The notes beneath the pieces are model-generated. The model searched no databases, had not been told where the DNA came from, and saw only the letters and a program-made list of their open reading frames with translations. The position numbers were made by a program, and so were the translations under genes. From NCBI GenBank assembly GCA_009778785.1, contig WRFN01000002.1, positions 186,001 through 250,000 on the forward strand: a DNA stretch of 64,000 bases, written 5' to 3'. The DNA comes from Betaproteobacteria bacterium. GTDB taxonomy: Bacteria > Pseudomonadota > Gammaproteobacteria > Burkholderiales > Casimicrobiaceae. Positions 7,759 through 16,235 of this stretch are shown here, piece after piece. How positions within the stretch are numbered: the first letter of the stretch is position 1; each line of letters opens with the position of its first letter.

Positions 7759-9018
7759 TTACATCTGCGCAATCATCCGCTCGCCGAATCCCGAGCACGA
7801 CACCTTCTGCGCATCCGGCATCAAGCGCGCAAAATCCATTGTGACGGTTTTGGCGAGAATGGTTTTTTCCATCGCGGTCACAATCAAATCTGCCGCCATC
7901 GTCCAGCCAATGTGTCGCAGCATCATTTCCGCCGACAAGATTTCGGAGCCCGGGTTCATCGTGTCGGTACCGGCGAATTTCGGCGCGGTACCATGCGTCG
8001 CTTCAAACACCGCCACGGTGTCGGACAAGTTGGCGCCCGGCGCGATGCCGATACCGCCGACTTGCGCCGCCAGCGCGTCGGAAATGTAATCGCCGTTCAA
8101 ATTCAAGGTGGCAATCACGTCGAAGTCTTCCGGCACCAGCAAAATTTGTTGAAGGAAGTTGTCGGTGATCGCGTCTTTGATGATAATTTCGCGCCCCGTC
8201 TTCGGGTTCTTGAGCAAACTCCACGGCCCGTCGCCGATCGGTTGCGCGCCGAATTCGCGCTGCGCCAGCGCATAGCCCCAATCACGGAACGCGCCTTCGG
8301 TGTATTTCATGATATTGCCTTTGTGTACCAGCGTCACTGATTTCCGGTCGTGGTCGATTGCGTATTGCACGGCGCGGCGCACCAACCGCTCGGCGCCTTC
8401 GCGGGAAACCGGCTTGACGCCGATGCCGGAAGTTTGCGGAAAACGGATTTGTGTAACGCCCAATTCACCGACCAGATAGTCGATCAATTTTTTCGCTTTC
8501 TCCGATTCGGCTGGCCATTCGATTCCGGCGTAAATATCTTCGGCGTTTTCGCGGAAGATCACCATATCGACTTTCTCCGGCGCTTTGACCGGGCTTGGCA
8601 CGCCGCTGAAGTAACGTACCGGTCGCAAGCACAAATAAAGATCGAGCGTTTGCCGCATCGCTACGTTGAGTGAACGAATGCCGCCGCCGACCGGTGTGGT
8701 CAACGGTCCTTTGATCGAGACCAGATATTCTTTCAGCGCGTGCATCGTTTCATCCGGCAACCAGGTTTGCGAATCGTAAATGCGCGTTGCTTTTTCACCG
8801 GCATACACCTCCATCCAGTGCAGCTTGCGTTTGCCGCCATAGGCTTTTTGCACTGCCGCATCAACCACTTTCATCATCACCGGCGTGATGTCGGCGCCGA
8901 TACCGTCGCCTTCAATGTACGGAATGATCGGCTGGTCGGGCACGTTGAGCGTGCCGTTTGCGTTAATGGTAATGGGAGCGCCGCTTTGCGGTACCCGGAT
9001 GTGCTGATACTTCATCAT
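7759..9018 (-). CDS. icd: Isocitrate dehydrogenase, NADP-dependent
   Basis: 419 residues from the ATG at 9018, with GGAG five bases upstream; a second ATG follows directly. It oxidises isocitrate to 2-oxoglutarate with NADP+ in the TCA cycle. The substrate loop [13 protein letters not shown] contains Ser116, equivalent to the E. coli Ser113 that AceK phosphorylates. The C-terminal half has the family signatures [17 protein letters not shown] and [13 protein letters not shown]. The length and pattern are those of the E. coli type dimeric enzyme. It is a single gene, convergent with pepN and divergent from rluE. Confidence 0.97.
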   Translation of the reverse strand: MMKYQHIRVPQSGAPITINANGTLNVPDQPIIPYIEGDGIGADITPVMMKVVDAAVQKAYGGKRKLHWMEVYAGEKATRIYDSQTWLPDETMHALKEYLVSIKGPLTTPVGGGIRSLNVAMRQTLDLYLCLRPVRYFSGVPSPVKAPEKVDMVIFRENAEDIYAGIEWPAESEKAKKLIDYLVGELGVTQIRFPQTSGIGVKPVSREGAERLVRRAVQYAIDHDRKSVTLVHKGNIMKYTEGAFRDWGYALAQREFGAQPIGDGPWSLLKNPKTGREIIIKDAITDNFLQQILLVPEDFDVIATLNLNGDYISDALAAQVGGIGIAPGANLSDTVAVFEATHGTAPKFAGTDTMNPGSEILSAEMMLRHIGWTMAADLIVTAMEKTILAKTVTMDFARLMPDAQKVSCSGFGERMIAQM

Positions 9019-9080
9019 GAATTCTCCACCGTTGAACAGAACAGAATAAGGGAATCGCTGAACCATTCCCATCCGCTCTT

Positions 9081-9100
9081 GCTGAGCTTGTCGAAGCTCG
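9081..9100. repeat. Short dispersed repeat (CTGAGCTTGTCGAAG family D)
   Basis: GCTGAGCTTGTCGAAGCTCG, a relic of the widespread CCCTGAGCTTGTCGAAGGG palindrome, just upstream of icd. Related copies are at 7543-7562, 25923-25943 and 58207-58234. Confidence 0.45.
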
Positions 9101-9230
9101 ACGGCACGCGACTCCTGATGGAGTCATCGGAATAAATCAGCACTTCCCGCGCGTCGTTTTGAAAAAACACCGCGCTCGTTTCACAAAAGATGTTATTTTC
9201 TCACGTTTGCTTCCAACAGAATCCCTATTC

Positions 9231-9872
9231 ATGGCACGGCTATTGCGTTTTAACAAGCCCTACGGTGTCCTGTGTCAGTTCACCGGCGACGGTACGCGCC
9301 CGACGCTGGCGAATTTCATCGACGTTCCCGGCGTTTATGCCGCCGGTCGGCTCGATGCCGACAGCGAAGGCCTGTTGCTGCTCACCGACAACGGCGCGTG
9401 GCAAACGCAAATCGCCGATCCGCAACACCGTCTGGTCAAAACCTACTGGGCGCAAGTCGAGGGCATTCCCGACGACGAAGCGCTGCGTCATCTGGCGCGC
9501 GGCGTGATGTTGCGCGACGGCATGACCCGCCCCGCCGAAGTCCGACGCATAGAGGAACCGCCGGGATTGTGGCCGCGCCATCCGCCGATTCGTTTTCGCG
9601 CTGCCATTCCGACTGCGTGGCTGGAACTGCGGTTGGCCGAAGGCAAAAATCGGCAGGTGCGCCGAATGACCGCCACCGTCGGCTACCCGACCTTGCGCCT
9701 CATTCGCGCCCGAATCGGGACGTGGACGCTCGACGGCCTCGCCCCCGGCCAGTGGCAACACGTGTATAACGCAACGAACATGCTATCATTGCCCCATATG
9801 TTCAACGCCTCCCCGTCTTCCGCTCGACCGCCGACATCGCGCCCGCCAAACTCCCGCTCCAGACACTCATGA
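9231..9872 (+). CDS. rluE: 23S rRNA pseudouridine synthase, RluE/RsuA-like
   Basis: 213 residues from the ATG at 9231 (MARLLRFNKPYGVLCQF). The catalytic Asp42 is in GRLDADSEGLLL, and the C-terminal core has GKNRQVRRMTATVGYPTLRL. It lacks an S4 domain, which fits RluE (pseudouridine 2457 of 23S rRNA in E. coli); the exact target here is inferred. The conserved fold ends near LDGLAPGQW. The last ~35 residues (YNATNMLSLPHMFNASPSSA and on) are Ser/Pro/Arg-rich and look like a former intergenic sequence kept open. The stop overlaps the pcnB start as ATGA. Confidence 0.88.
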   Translation: MARLLRFNKPYGVLCQFTGDGTRPTLANFIDVPGVYAAGRLDADSEGLLLLTDNGAWQTQIADPQHRLVKTYWAQVEGIPDDEALRHLARGVMLRDGMTRPAEVRRIEEPPGLWPRHPPIRFRAAIPTAWLELRLAEGKNRQVRRMTATVGYPTLRLIRARIGTWTLDGLAPGQWQHVYNATNMLSLPHMFNASPSSARPPTSRPPNSRSRHS

Positions 9873-11191
9873 TCGGCCAATTCATCACCCGCCTCTTGCC
9901 GCAGCGCTTCAAAAAAGCGCCGCGCATCTACAGCGCCGCCCAACACACGATCCGCGCCGACGCCATCGACGAAGCCGCGTTGAGCGTCGTGCGTCGCCTG
10001 CAAGGCGCGGGGTTTCACGCCTTCATCGTCGGCGGCGCCGTGCGCGATTTGATGCTGGGTCGTCGCCCGAAAGATTTTGACATCGCCACCAGCGCCACAC
10101 CCGAAGAAATCAAGCCGCTTTTTCGCCGCGCCTTCATCATCGGTCGTCGCTTTCGTTTGGTTCACGTTCATGCCGGCCACGACGTGATCGAAGTCTCGAC
10201 CTTCCGCTCCGCACAAACCGACGAAGAAGCCACCGACGAACATGGCCGCTTGCTCTCCGACAATGTTTACGGCACCCAGGCCGAAGATGCGTTGCGCCGC
10301 GACTTCACCATCAACGCCCTCTACTACGACCCCGAAACCGAAGAAATCTGGGATTACGTTGGCGGCGTCAACGACGTGCGCGCGCATCGCCTCAAACTGA
10401 TCGGCGCGCCAACCACCCGTTATCGCGAAGACCCCGTGCGAATGCTGCGCGCCGTGCGTCTCGCCGCCAAGCTCGGGTTGACACTGGCGCCGACCACCGA
10501 AGCGCCGCTCACCAAACTCGCCACCCTGATGCGCAACATCCCGCCGGCGCGACTGTTTGAAGAAACACAAAAACTGCTGCTCTCCGGCAACTCGCAAGAA
10601 ACCATCGCGCAAGTGCGCCGCTACCAACTGCTGCCCTCCTTCGATGCGCTGCTCAATACCCCGGCCGCCGAACGCTTCGCCGGCATCGCGTTGGCGCACA
10701 CCGATGCACGACTGAAAATCGGCAAAACCGTGTCGCCCGCTTACCTGTTCGCCGCATTGCTATGGCCGGCAGTGACCCGCGAACGCGACGCCAACCTCGC
10801 CGCCAGCATGAAACCCGCGCCCGCCTTCATCACCGCGATGGACACCGCGCTTGAAGAACACGCCCGAATGCTGGCCGTGCCGCGTCGCTTCCAAGGCATC
10901 ATCCGCGAAATCTGGAGCTTGCAACCGCGCTTCGAACAACGACAAGGCCAACGCCCCTATCGCCTGCTCGAACAACCGCGCTTCCGCGCCGCTTACGACT
11001 TCCTGTGCATGCGCGCCGAGAGTCAGGAAACACCATCCGAACTGAGCAAGTGGTGGGAAAAATTTCAAGACGCCGACGCGGACGACCGCAAAAACATGCT
11101 GGCCGCCGCGCCCAAATCCGCCGCCGACACCAACCCAAGACGGCGACGCAGAAAACGCAGCCGCACCAAAACCGCCACCTCTGCTGAATAA
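9869..11191 (+). CDS. pcnB: Poly(A) polymerase I
   Basis: 440 residues. The nucleotidyltransferase core is clear: IVGGAVRDLMLGRRPKDFDI with catalytic Asp69 and Asp71, then FRLVHVHAG and an RRDFTINALYYD motif shared with CCA-adding enzymes. The N-terminal leader and the basic C-terminal tail (RRRRRKRSRTK) are those of PcnB rather than CCA transferase. It adds 3' poly(A) tails that mark RNAs for decay. It overlaps rluE by four bases and folK follows after 22 bases, the usual pcnB-folK order. Confidence 0.93.
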   Translation: MIGQFITRLLPQRFKKAPRIYSAAQHTIRADAIDEAALSVVRRLQGAGFHAFIVGGAVRDLMLGRRPKDFDIATSATPEEIKPLFRRAFIIGRRFRLVHVHAGHDVIEVSTFRSAQTDEEATDEHGRLLSDNVYGTQAEDALRRDFTINALYYDPETEEIWDYVGGVNDVRAHRLKLIGAPTTRYREDPVRMLRAVRLAAKLGLTLAPTTEAPLTKLATLMRNIPPARLFEETQKLLLSGNSQETIAQVRRYQLLPSFDALLNTPAAERFAGIALAHTDARLKIGKTVSPAYLFAALLWPAVTRERDANLAASMKPAPAFITAMDTALEEHARMLAVPRRFQGIIREIWSLQPRFEQRQGQRPYRLLEQPRFRAAYDFLCMRAESQETPSELSKWWEKFQDADADDRKNMLAAAPKSAADTNPRRRRRKRSRTKTATSAE

Positions 11192-11213
11192 GACACTTGA
11201 TCGCGCAGAAAAA

Positions 11214-11852
11214 ATGAGCGAACAAGCAAAGCCCACACTTGCCGTCATTCCCGCGAGAGCGGAAACCCAGCCCGTCCAACCATCACTCACCCGCGCCTAC
11301 ATCGGCCTTGGCAGTAACTACGGCAATTCGCGCCGTCACCTCGAACAAGCGATAAAACAACTCGCCGCTTTGCCACAAACCCGACAGATCCAACAAGCGC
11401 CCTTCTATCGCACTGCCCCGCAAGGCGTTACCAAACGCCAACCGCCGTACCTCAACACCGTCGTCGCGCTCGACACCTTACTATCGGCAGATGAACTGTT
11501 CGCCGCACTGCGCCGCATCGAACGCGAACATAAACGCGCGCGACCTTACCCCAACGCACCGCGTACCCTCGACCTCGACCTTCTGCTCTACGGCAACCGA
11601 ATCAGTCACAGCCGTCGCCTCACCCTGCCCCACCCGCGTCTGCATTTGCGACCGTTTGCCTTGATTCCGTTGCTCGAACTTGCGAATGCGACTATCCCCG
11701 GCAAGGGACACGCGGCGAAAGCGTTGCAGCGTTACGCATTCACAATGCGCGGCGAAATGAAGTCAGACGGTTCGACAGTCGTCATGACAGCACTCGCCGC
11801 CGCATCCAGTCCAGAACTACCGTCAAGCAAACAAAGCCCCGCTCATCGGTAA
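11214..11852 (+). CDS. folK: 2-amino-4-hydroxy-6-hydroxymethyldihydropteridine pyrophosphokinase
   Basis: 212 residues from the ATG at 11214. HPPK motifs are present: AYIGLGSNYGNSRRHLEQAI, then RTLDLDLLLYG (Mg-binding aspartates) and LPHPRLHLRPFALIPL. The enzyme transfers pyrophosphate from ATP to the pterin in folate synthesis. The conserved part starts only near residue 27. The first ~25 residues include LAVIPARAETQP, a translation of a dRS3-like repeat at 11243-11270, so either the repeat was absorbed into the gene or the true start is an internal, less usual codon. The C-terminal ~35 residues are also non-conserved. A terminator follows at 11916. Confidence 0.92.
   Translation: MSEQAKPTLAVIPARAETQPVQPSLTRAYIGLGSNYGNSRRHLEQAIKQLAALPQTRQIQQAPFYRTAPQGVTKRQPPYLNTVVALDTLLSADELFAALRRIEREHKRARPYPNAPRTLDLDLLLYGNRISHSRRLTLPHPRLHLRPFALIPLLELANATIPGKGHAAKALQRYAFTMRGEMKSDGSTVVMTALAAASSPELPSSKQSPAHR
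11243..11270 (+). repeat. dRS3-like repeat inside the folK reading frame
   Basis: CGTCATTCCCGCGAGAGCGG then AAACCCAG: the same 28-bp unit as 515-542 with a few changes. It is read in frame as VIPARAETQ, the usual translation of this kind of repeat. Confidence 0.75.
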
Positions 11853-11915
11853 ATACGTTGTGCCCATTGCCCATACCTGATTGGTTCGGTTGATAGCGAC
11901 TACGTTGCAATCACT

Positions 11916-11942
11916 GAAGCATTATTCAATGCTTCGCTTTTT
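11916..11942 (+). terminator. Terminator after folK, overlapping the pbpG 3' end
   Basis: Stem GAAGCATT/AATGCTTC with loop ATTC, followed by GCTTTTTTC and more T. It stops the rluE-pcnB-folK transcript. The hairpin also covers the stop codon of the convergent endopeptidase gene. Confidence 0.85.
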
Positions 11943-12855
11943 TCTTTTTTGTTTTCTTCGCGGGCGTTGTCGGTTTCACGGTCGTGGCATCGGATGTTTT
12001 TTTGTCGCCCGTGATGATTTTCGGCAGGTCACCGCTCTTGCCCGTTTCGATCCACGTTTTGACGCGCTTGGCGTCGCCGAGTCGCGTGTATTTGCCGACT
12101 GAATCGAGCAGCACGATCACGAAGTCTTTTTGTGCAATTCTCGTGATCATCACCAGGCAGCGCCCTGCTTCGTTGATGTAGCCGGTTTTCTGCAACGAGA
12201 TGTCCCAACCGTTATGAGCGCGCACCAGTCGATTGGAGTTTTGAAATTCCAGCTTGCGTCCGGTGGGCGACAATTCAACGCTGTATTCGGGCGTGGTGGT
12301 GTACTCGCGTATGAGCGGATAGCGCGTCGCCGCTTGCACCAGCGTCGCCAAATCCTGCGCGGTCGAAACATTTTCCGGCGACAAGCCGGTCGAGTCGGAA
12401 AACGAAGTTTGTTTCAATCCCAATTGATGCGCTTTGGCGTTCATCTCGACGACAAACGCCGTGCGGCCACCCGGGTAGTGTCGCGCCAATGCCGCCGCCG
12501 CATGGTTTTCAGACGACATCAGCGCCAGCCGCAACATTTCACCGCGCGTCAGCCAAGTGCCCAAGCGCAGCCGCGAGTGCGAACCTTTGACGTAATCGAG
12601 ATCTTCGCGACCAACGTCGATTTCCTCTTTGAGCGACAAGCCGGAATCCAGAACGATCATCGCCGTCATCAATTTGGTCAGCGATGCGATGGGCGTGGGG
12701 CTATCCGCTTTCTTCTCATACAGAGGCGACGTTGCGCCCAATTCGAGGATCAGCGCGTTGTTGGAAGCAAGTTTGAGGTTTTTCGGATTTGGCGTCGCCC
12801 CGGCACTCCCCCACAAGAAAACGGCAATGACTGCAATGTAATAAAACTTTTTCAT
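11926..12855 (-). CDS. pbpG: D-alanyl-D-alanine endopeptidase (PBP7/8, S11 family)
   Basis: 309 residues from the ATG at 12855. A signal peptide (MKKFYYIAVIAVFLWGSAGA) sends it to the periplasm. The penicillin-binding motifs are SLTK (Ser58-Lys61), SEN and KTG (in LQKTGYIN). PBP7 cuts D-Ala-mDAP cross-links in peptidoglycan. The short length and the lack of a C-terminal amphipathic anchor fit PbpG rather than DacA. The C-terminus is a Lys-rich tail (PAKKTKKKKAKH) that may bind the wall or membrane; this is inference. Convergent with folK. Confidence 0.88.
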   Translation of the reverse strand: MKKFYYIAVIAVFLWGSAGATPNPKNLKLASNNALILELGATSPLYEKKADSPTPIASLTKLMTAMIVLDSGLSLKEEIDVGREDLDYVKGSHSRLRLGTWLTRGEMLRLALMSSENHAAAALARHYPGGRTAFVVEMNAKAHQLGLKQTSFSDSTGLSPENVSTAQDLATLVQAATRYPLIREYTTTPEYSVELSPTGRKLEFQNSNRLVRAHNGWDISLQKTGYINEAGRCLVMITRIAQKDFVIVLLDSVGKYTRLGDAKRVKTWIETGKSGDLPKIITGDKKTSDATTVKPTTPAKKTKKKKAKH

Positions 12856-12916
12856 GAAAGCACACAAAATTTTCTGTCTTTATAACACAACTGTTTGAAA
12901 CCTCGCTCTCGCCGCA

Positions 12917-14737
12917 TCACAGCGCCTCGGCTTCCTCGGCCTGTTGCAACTCGGCTCGCCGCTGTTCGGCCTGCTGCAAACGCCACATCCGCGCATAAAG
13001 CCCTTCCCGCGCCAGCAGCAACGCGTGTTGCCCGCGCTCGACGATCCGGCCATGTTCGAGCACTAGAATTTCGTCGGCATCGACAATCGTGGACAAGCGA
13101 TGCGCGATAATCAAGGTCGTATGCTCGCGGGAAATCTTGCGTATCGCCGCCTGAATTTCTTTTTCCGAACGCGAATCGAGCGATGAGGTGGCTTCGTCGA
13201 AAATCAGAATTTGTGGACGCTTCAACAAAGTGCGGGCAATCGCCACTCGCTGCTTTTCGCCGCCCGACAATTTCAAGCCGCGCTCGCCCACCGAGGTAGC
13301 GTAGCCTTCCGGCAACCGCGCAATGAAATCATCGAGCTGCGCCATTCGTGCCACCGCTTCAATTTCCTCGTGCGTCGCCGACGTTCGGCCATAAGCAATG
13401 TTGTATTCGAGCGTGTCGTTGAACAGCACGGTATCTTGCGGCACGATGCCGATGGCGGCACGCAAACTTTTTTGCGTGACCGTGCGAATGTCCTGACCGT
13501 CAATGGTAATGACGCCTGCCGTCACGTCGTAAAAACGAAACAACAATCGCGACAGCGTTGATTTTCCGGCGCCCGACGGACCAACGACAGCCACCGTTTT
13601 TCCGGCGCCGACGGAGAACGATACGTTCTCCAGGATCGGGCGCGGCGCCTCATAGTGAAAATCCACACGGTCAAAACGAAGCTCGCCGCGATTCACTTGC
13701 AGCGGCTGCGCGTCCGGCGCATCGGCAATTTCGGCTTTCATTTTGTTAAGCGTGAACAGCCGCTCCATATCGGCCAGCGACTGTTTTATTTCACGATAGA
13801 CAAAGCCGAGAAGGTTCAGCGGAATGTACAACTGAATCATCAGCGCGTTGACCAGCACCAGATCGCCGATGGTCATCGCGCCGTTCGCCACGCCGACGGT
13901 CGCGCGCCACATCATCAGCGTCACCGCTATGGCGATGATGGTCGATTGCCCCAGATTCAGCACCGACAACGATCGCTGATCGCGGATCGCCGCTTTTTCC
14001 CAGAGCTTCATACTCTCATCGTAATGCGCTTCTTCCCAACGCTCGTTGCCGAAATATTTGACCGTCTCGTAATTCAACAAACTGTCTGTCGCGCGGGCGC
14101 TGGCTTGCGAATCGTATTCGTTCATTCGCCGCCGCATGTGCGTGCGCCACTCCGCCACCAGAATGGTGTAGGTCAGATAAGCGACCAACGCCGCCACGGT
14201 AATCACCACGAAAGTCCAGTCATAACCGTGAATCAAAACGCCGAGCACCAGCGCCACTTCGACGATGGTCGGCAAAATCGAAAAGAGCGTGAAGTCGATC
14301 AACGTCGTGATGCCGCGCTGGCCGCGTTCGATGTCGCGCGTCAACCGACCGGTTTGCCGCTGCAAATGAAAACGCAGACTCATCTCGTGCAAGTGACGAA
14401 ACACTTGCAACATCACCGCCCGCGTGGCGCGTTGGGTGACTTTAACAAACAACACTTCGCGCAATTCGGTGAAGAGCGTTGTCGATAAACGCAAAAGGCC
14501 ATAGACCGCCAACAGCGCCAGCGGCACCATCAGCGGAGCGTGACTTGCGTCCATTCCATCGACGATGCGCTTCATCACCAGCGGCACGCCGACGTTGGCG
14601 AGTTTGGCGATCAGCAAACACGCCAGCGCCAGCGTGATACGGCCGGCGTAAGGTTTCAGATATGGCAGAAAAAGGCCAATCACCTGCGCGTTGCTGTGAA
14701 TGGCAGGTTCGCGGGGCTTTTCGGAGAGCGTTTTCAA
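12917..14737 (-). CDS. ABC transporter, fused permease/ATPase, ATM1/HMT1 type
   Basis: 606 residues: about six membrane helices (30-310) and an ATPase domain with GPSGAGKST, LSGGEKQRVAIART and ILIFDEATSSLD. The stretch SLLNYETVKYFGNE in the membrane domain is characteristic of the ATM1/ABCB7 group, exporters of glutathione-linked or heavy-metal compounds; the substrate here is inferred. The last ~30 residues are a Gln/Glu/Ala-rich helix (RLQQAEQRRAELQQAEEAEA). The first start in the gap after the upstream gene is TTG at 14737 with no strong ribosome-binding site; later GTG codons are possible. It directly follows the RND efflux operon and may be read from it. Confidence 0.85.
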   Translation of the reverse strand: MKTLSEKPREPAIHSNAQVIGLFLPYLKPYAGRITLALACLLIAKLANVGVPLVMKRIVDGMDASHAPLMVPLALLAVYGLLRLSTTLFTELREVLFVKVTQRATRAVMLQVFRHLHEMSLRFHLQRQTGRLTRDIERGQRGITTLIDFTLFSILPTIVEVALVLGVLIHGYDWTFVVITVAALVAYLTYTILVAEWRTHMRRRMNEYDSQASARATDSLLNYETVKYFGNERWEEAHYDESMKLWEKAAIRDQRSLSVLNLGQSTIIAIAVTLMMWRATVGVANGAMTIGDLVLVNALMIQLYIPLNLLGFVYREIKQSLADMERLFTLNKMKAEIADAPDAQPLQVNRGELRFDRVDFHYEAPRPILENVSFSVGAGKTVAVVGPSGAGKSTLSRLLFRFYDVTAGVITIDGQDIRTVTQKSLRAAIGIVPQDTVLFNDTLEYNIAYGRTSATHEEIEAVARMAQLDDFIARLPEGYATSVGERGLKLSGGEKQRVAIARTLLKRPQILIFDEATSSLDSRSEKEIQAAIRKISREHTTLIIAHRLSTIVDADEILVLEHGRIVERGQHALLLAREGLYARMWRLQQAEQRRAELQQAEEAEAL

Positions 14738-14767
14738 AAGTCTTTTGTTTTTTGGCGTTGAAGTTTG

Positions 14768-16231
14768 CTATTTTACCGCATCGGCTTCCAGCCCCGGCCA
14801 GCCGCCGCCCAGCGCATTGATCAGCGCCGCGCTGGCCGTCAGTTGGCGACCGCGCAACTGGATCGCGTTGTTCTCGGCGGTGAACCGCGCCGTCTGCGCG
14901 ACCACCACATCGAGGTAAGTCGTCGTGCCGGCCTTGTATTGATTGGTGACCAGCGTTTCCGTCTCGCGTGCCGCGAGCAACGCGGCTTGTTGTGAAACCC
15001 ACTCGTCGTCGAGCACGCGAAGCGTCGTCAACTGATTTTCGACTTCCTGAAACGCCGTCAACACGGTTTGCTTGTAATCGGCCACCGTTGCATCGTAACC
15101 AGCCACTGCGCTGTCTTTCATCGCCGAGCGATAACCGCCGTCGAAAATCAGTTGCGCCAATCCCGCCCCCAACGACCACACGCGCCCGGGCAAATCAAAC
15201 CAGTCCGCCCAGTGATTCGCCTGATAACCGCCCGACGCCGACAAGGTCAGCGACGGATAAAATGCCGCTTGCGTCACACCGATCTGGGCATTGGCCGCCA
15301 CCACCGTGCGCTCCGCCGCGGCGACATCGGGGCGACGTTCCAGCCATTCGGAACCAACCTCCACCGGCACGTCCGGCAACTTGAGCGATAACGTGTCGCG
15401 CGGTTCCACCGAAAATTGCGACGGCACTTTGCCGACCAGCAACGCTAGCGCGTTCTTGCTTTGTATCCTGGTGATTTCCAGATCGGTCAACTGCGTGCGT
15501 GCCGATTCGAGTTGCGTTTGCGCTTGCGCCACGTCCGCGCGCGTGACGATGCCCGCCTGATAACGGTTCTGCGTCAACTCCAGCGAGCGTGTATACGCCT
15601 CGACGGTTTCCGTCATCAATTTTTGTTGCGCATCGCTGACCCGCAACGCAATGTACGCTTGCAAGAGTGAGGTTTGCGTGCTCAAACGCAACGCCGCCAA
15701 CTGCGCTTCGCTGACTTGCACGTTGGCCGATTGCGCTTCGATGGAACGCCGCACGCTGCCCCACAAATCGACATCCCAGGCTGCGCCCAAAGAAAAATTG
15801 TATTGATTGCCCAGACTGCGCCCGCTGTTGTAGGTGTTGCCATTATTGGTATAACTGTTCTGCGCACTCTGTGACCGAGTGGCCGACGCATTGGCGTTCA
15901 AGGTCGGAAAGAGGCTGGATGTTGCCGCGCGCAACTGCGCTTGCGCTTGTCGGTAGTTTGCCTCCGACGCTTTCAAACTTTGGTTGTTGATATCAACTTC
16001 GCCCATCAATCGGCTCAGCGTTTCGTCGTCGTAAGCCGTCCACCATGTCGCTTCGAGTTGCCCGTCAGCAGGATGCGCGTGTTTCCAGCCCGCCGCCGGT
16101 TCGCTGTAGCCTTCGGGTATGTCTAATGGCGGCTTCACATAATCGGGGCCGACCGCGCATCCGCTCAAGGCCAGCATCAACAATATCCACCAGCCCCGAC
16201 GCTTCGTGAAATTCGTTTTCATCCGTTCCAT
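14768..16231 (-). CDS. Outer membrane efflux lipoprotein (NodT/OprM family)
   Basis: 487 residues from the ATG at 16231 (GGAGGG eight bases upstream; a GTG directly before it is the alternative). The lipoprotein signal peptide ends in LALSGC, Cys25. The duplicated TolC-like architecture is clear: NYRQAQAQLRAATSSLFPTL near 95, AYIALRVSDAQQKLMTETV near 190, and PSLTLSASGGYQ and FQEVENQLTTLRVL in the second half. It forms the outer membrane channel of a tripartite pump. The gene starts five bases after the stop of the second RND permease gene, so it serves the MdtABC-like pump upstream. Confidence 0.93.
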   Translation of the reverse strand: MERMKTNFTKRRGWWILLMLALSGCAVGPDYVKPPLDIPEGYSEPAAGWKHAHPADGQLEATWWTAYDDETLSRLMGEVDINNQSLKASEANYRQAQAQLRAATSSLFPTLNANASATRSQSAQNSYTNNGNTYNSGRSLGNQYNFSLGAAWDVDLWGSVRRSIEAQSANVQVSEAQLAALRLSTQTSLLQAYIALRVSDAQQKLMTETVEAYTRSLELTQNRYQAGIVTRADVAQAQTQLESARTQLTDLEITRIQSKNALALLVGKVPSQFSVEPRDTLSLKLPDVPVEVGSEWLERRPDVAAAERTVVAANAQIGVTQAAFYPSLTLSASGGYQANHWADWFDLPGRVWSLGAGLAQLIFDGGYRSAMKDSAVAGYDATVADYKQTVLTAFQEVENQLTTLRVLDDEWVSQQAALLAARETETLVTNQYKAGTTTYLDVVVAQTARFTAENNAIQLRGRQLTASAALINALGGGWPGLEADAVK

Positions 16232-16235
16232 CACC

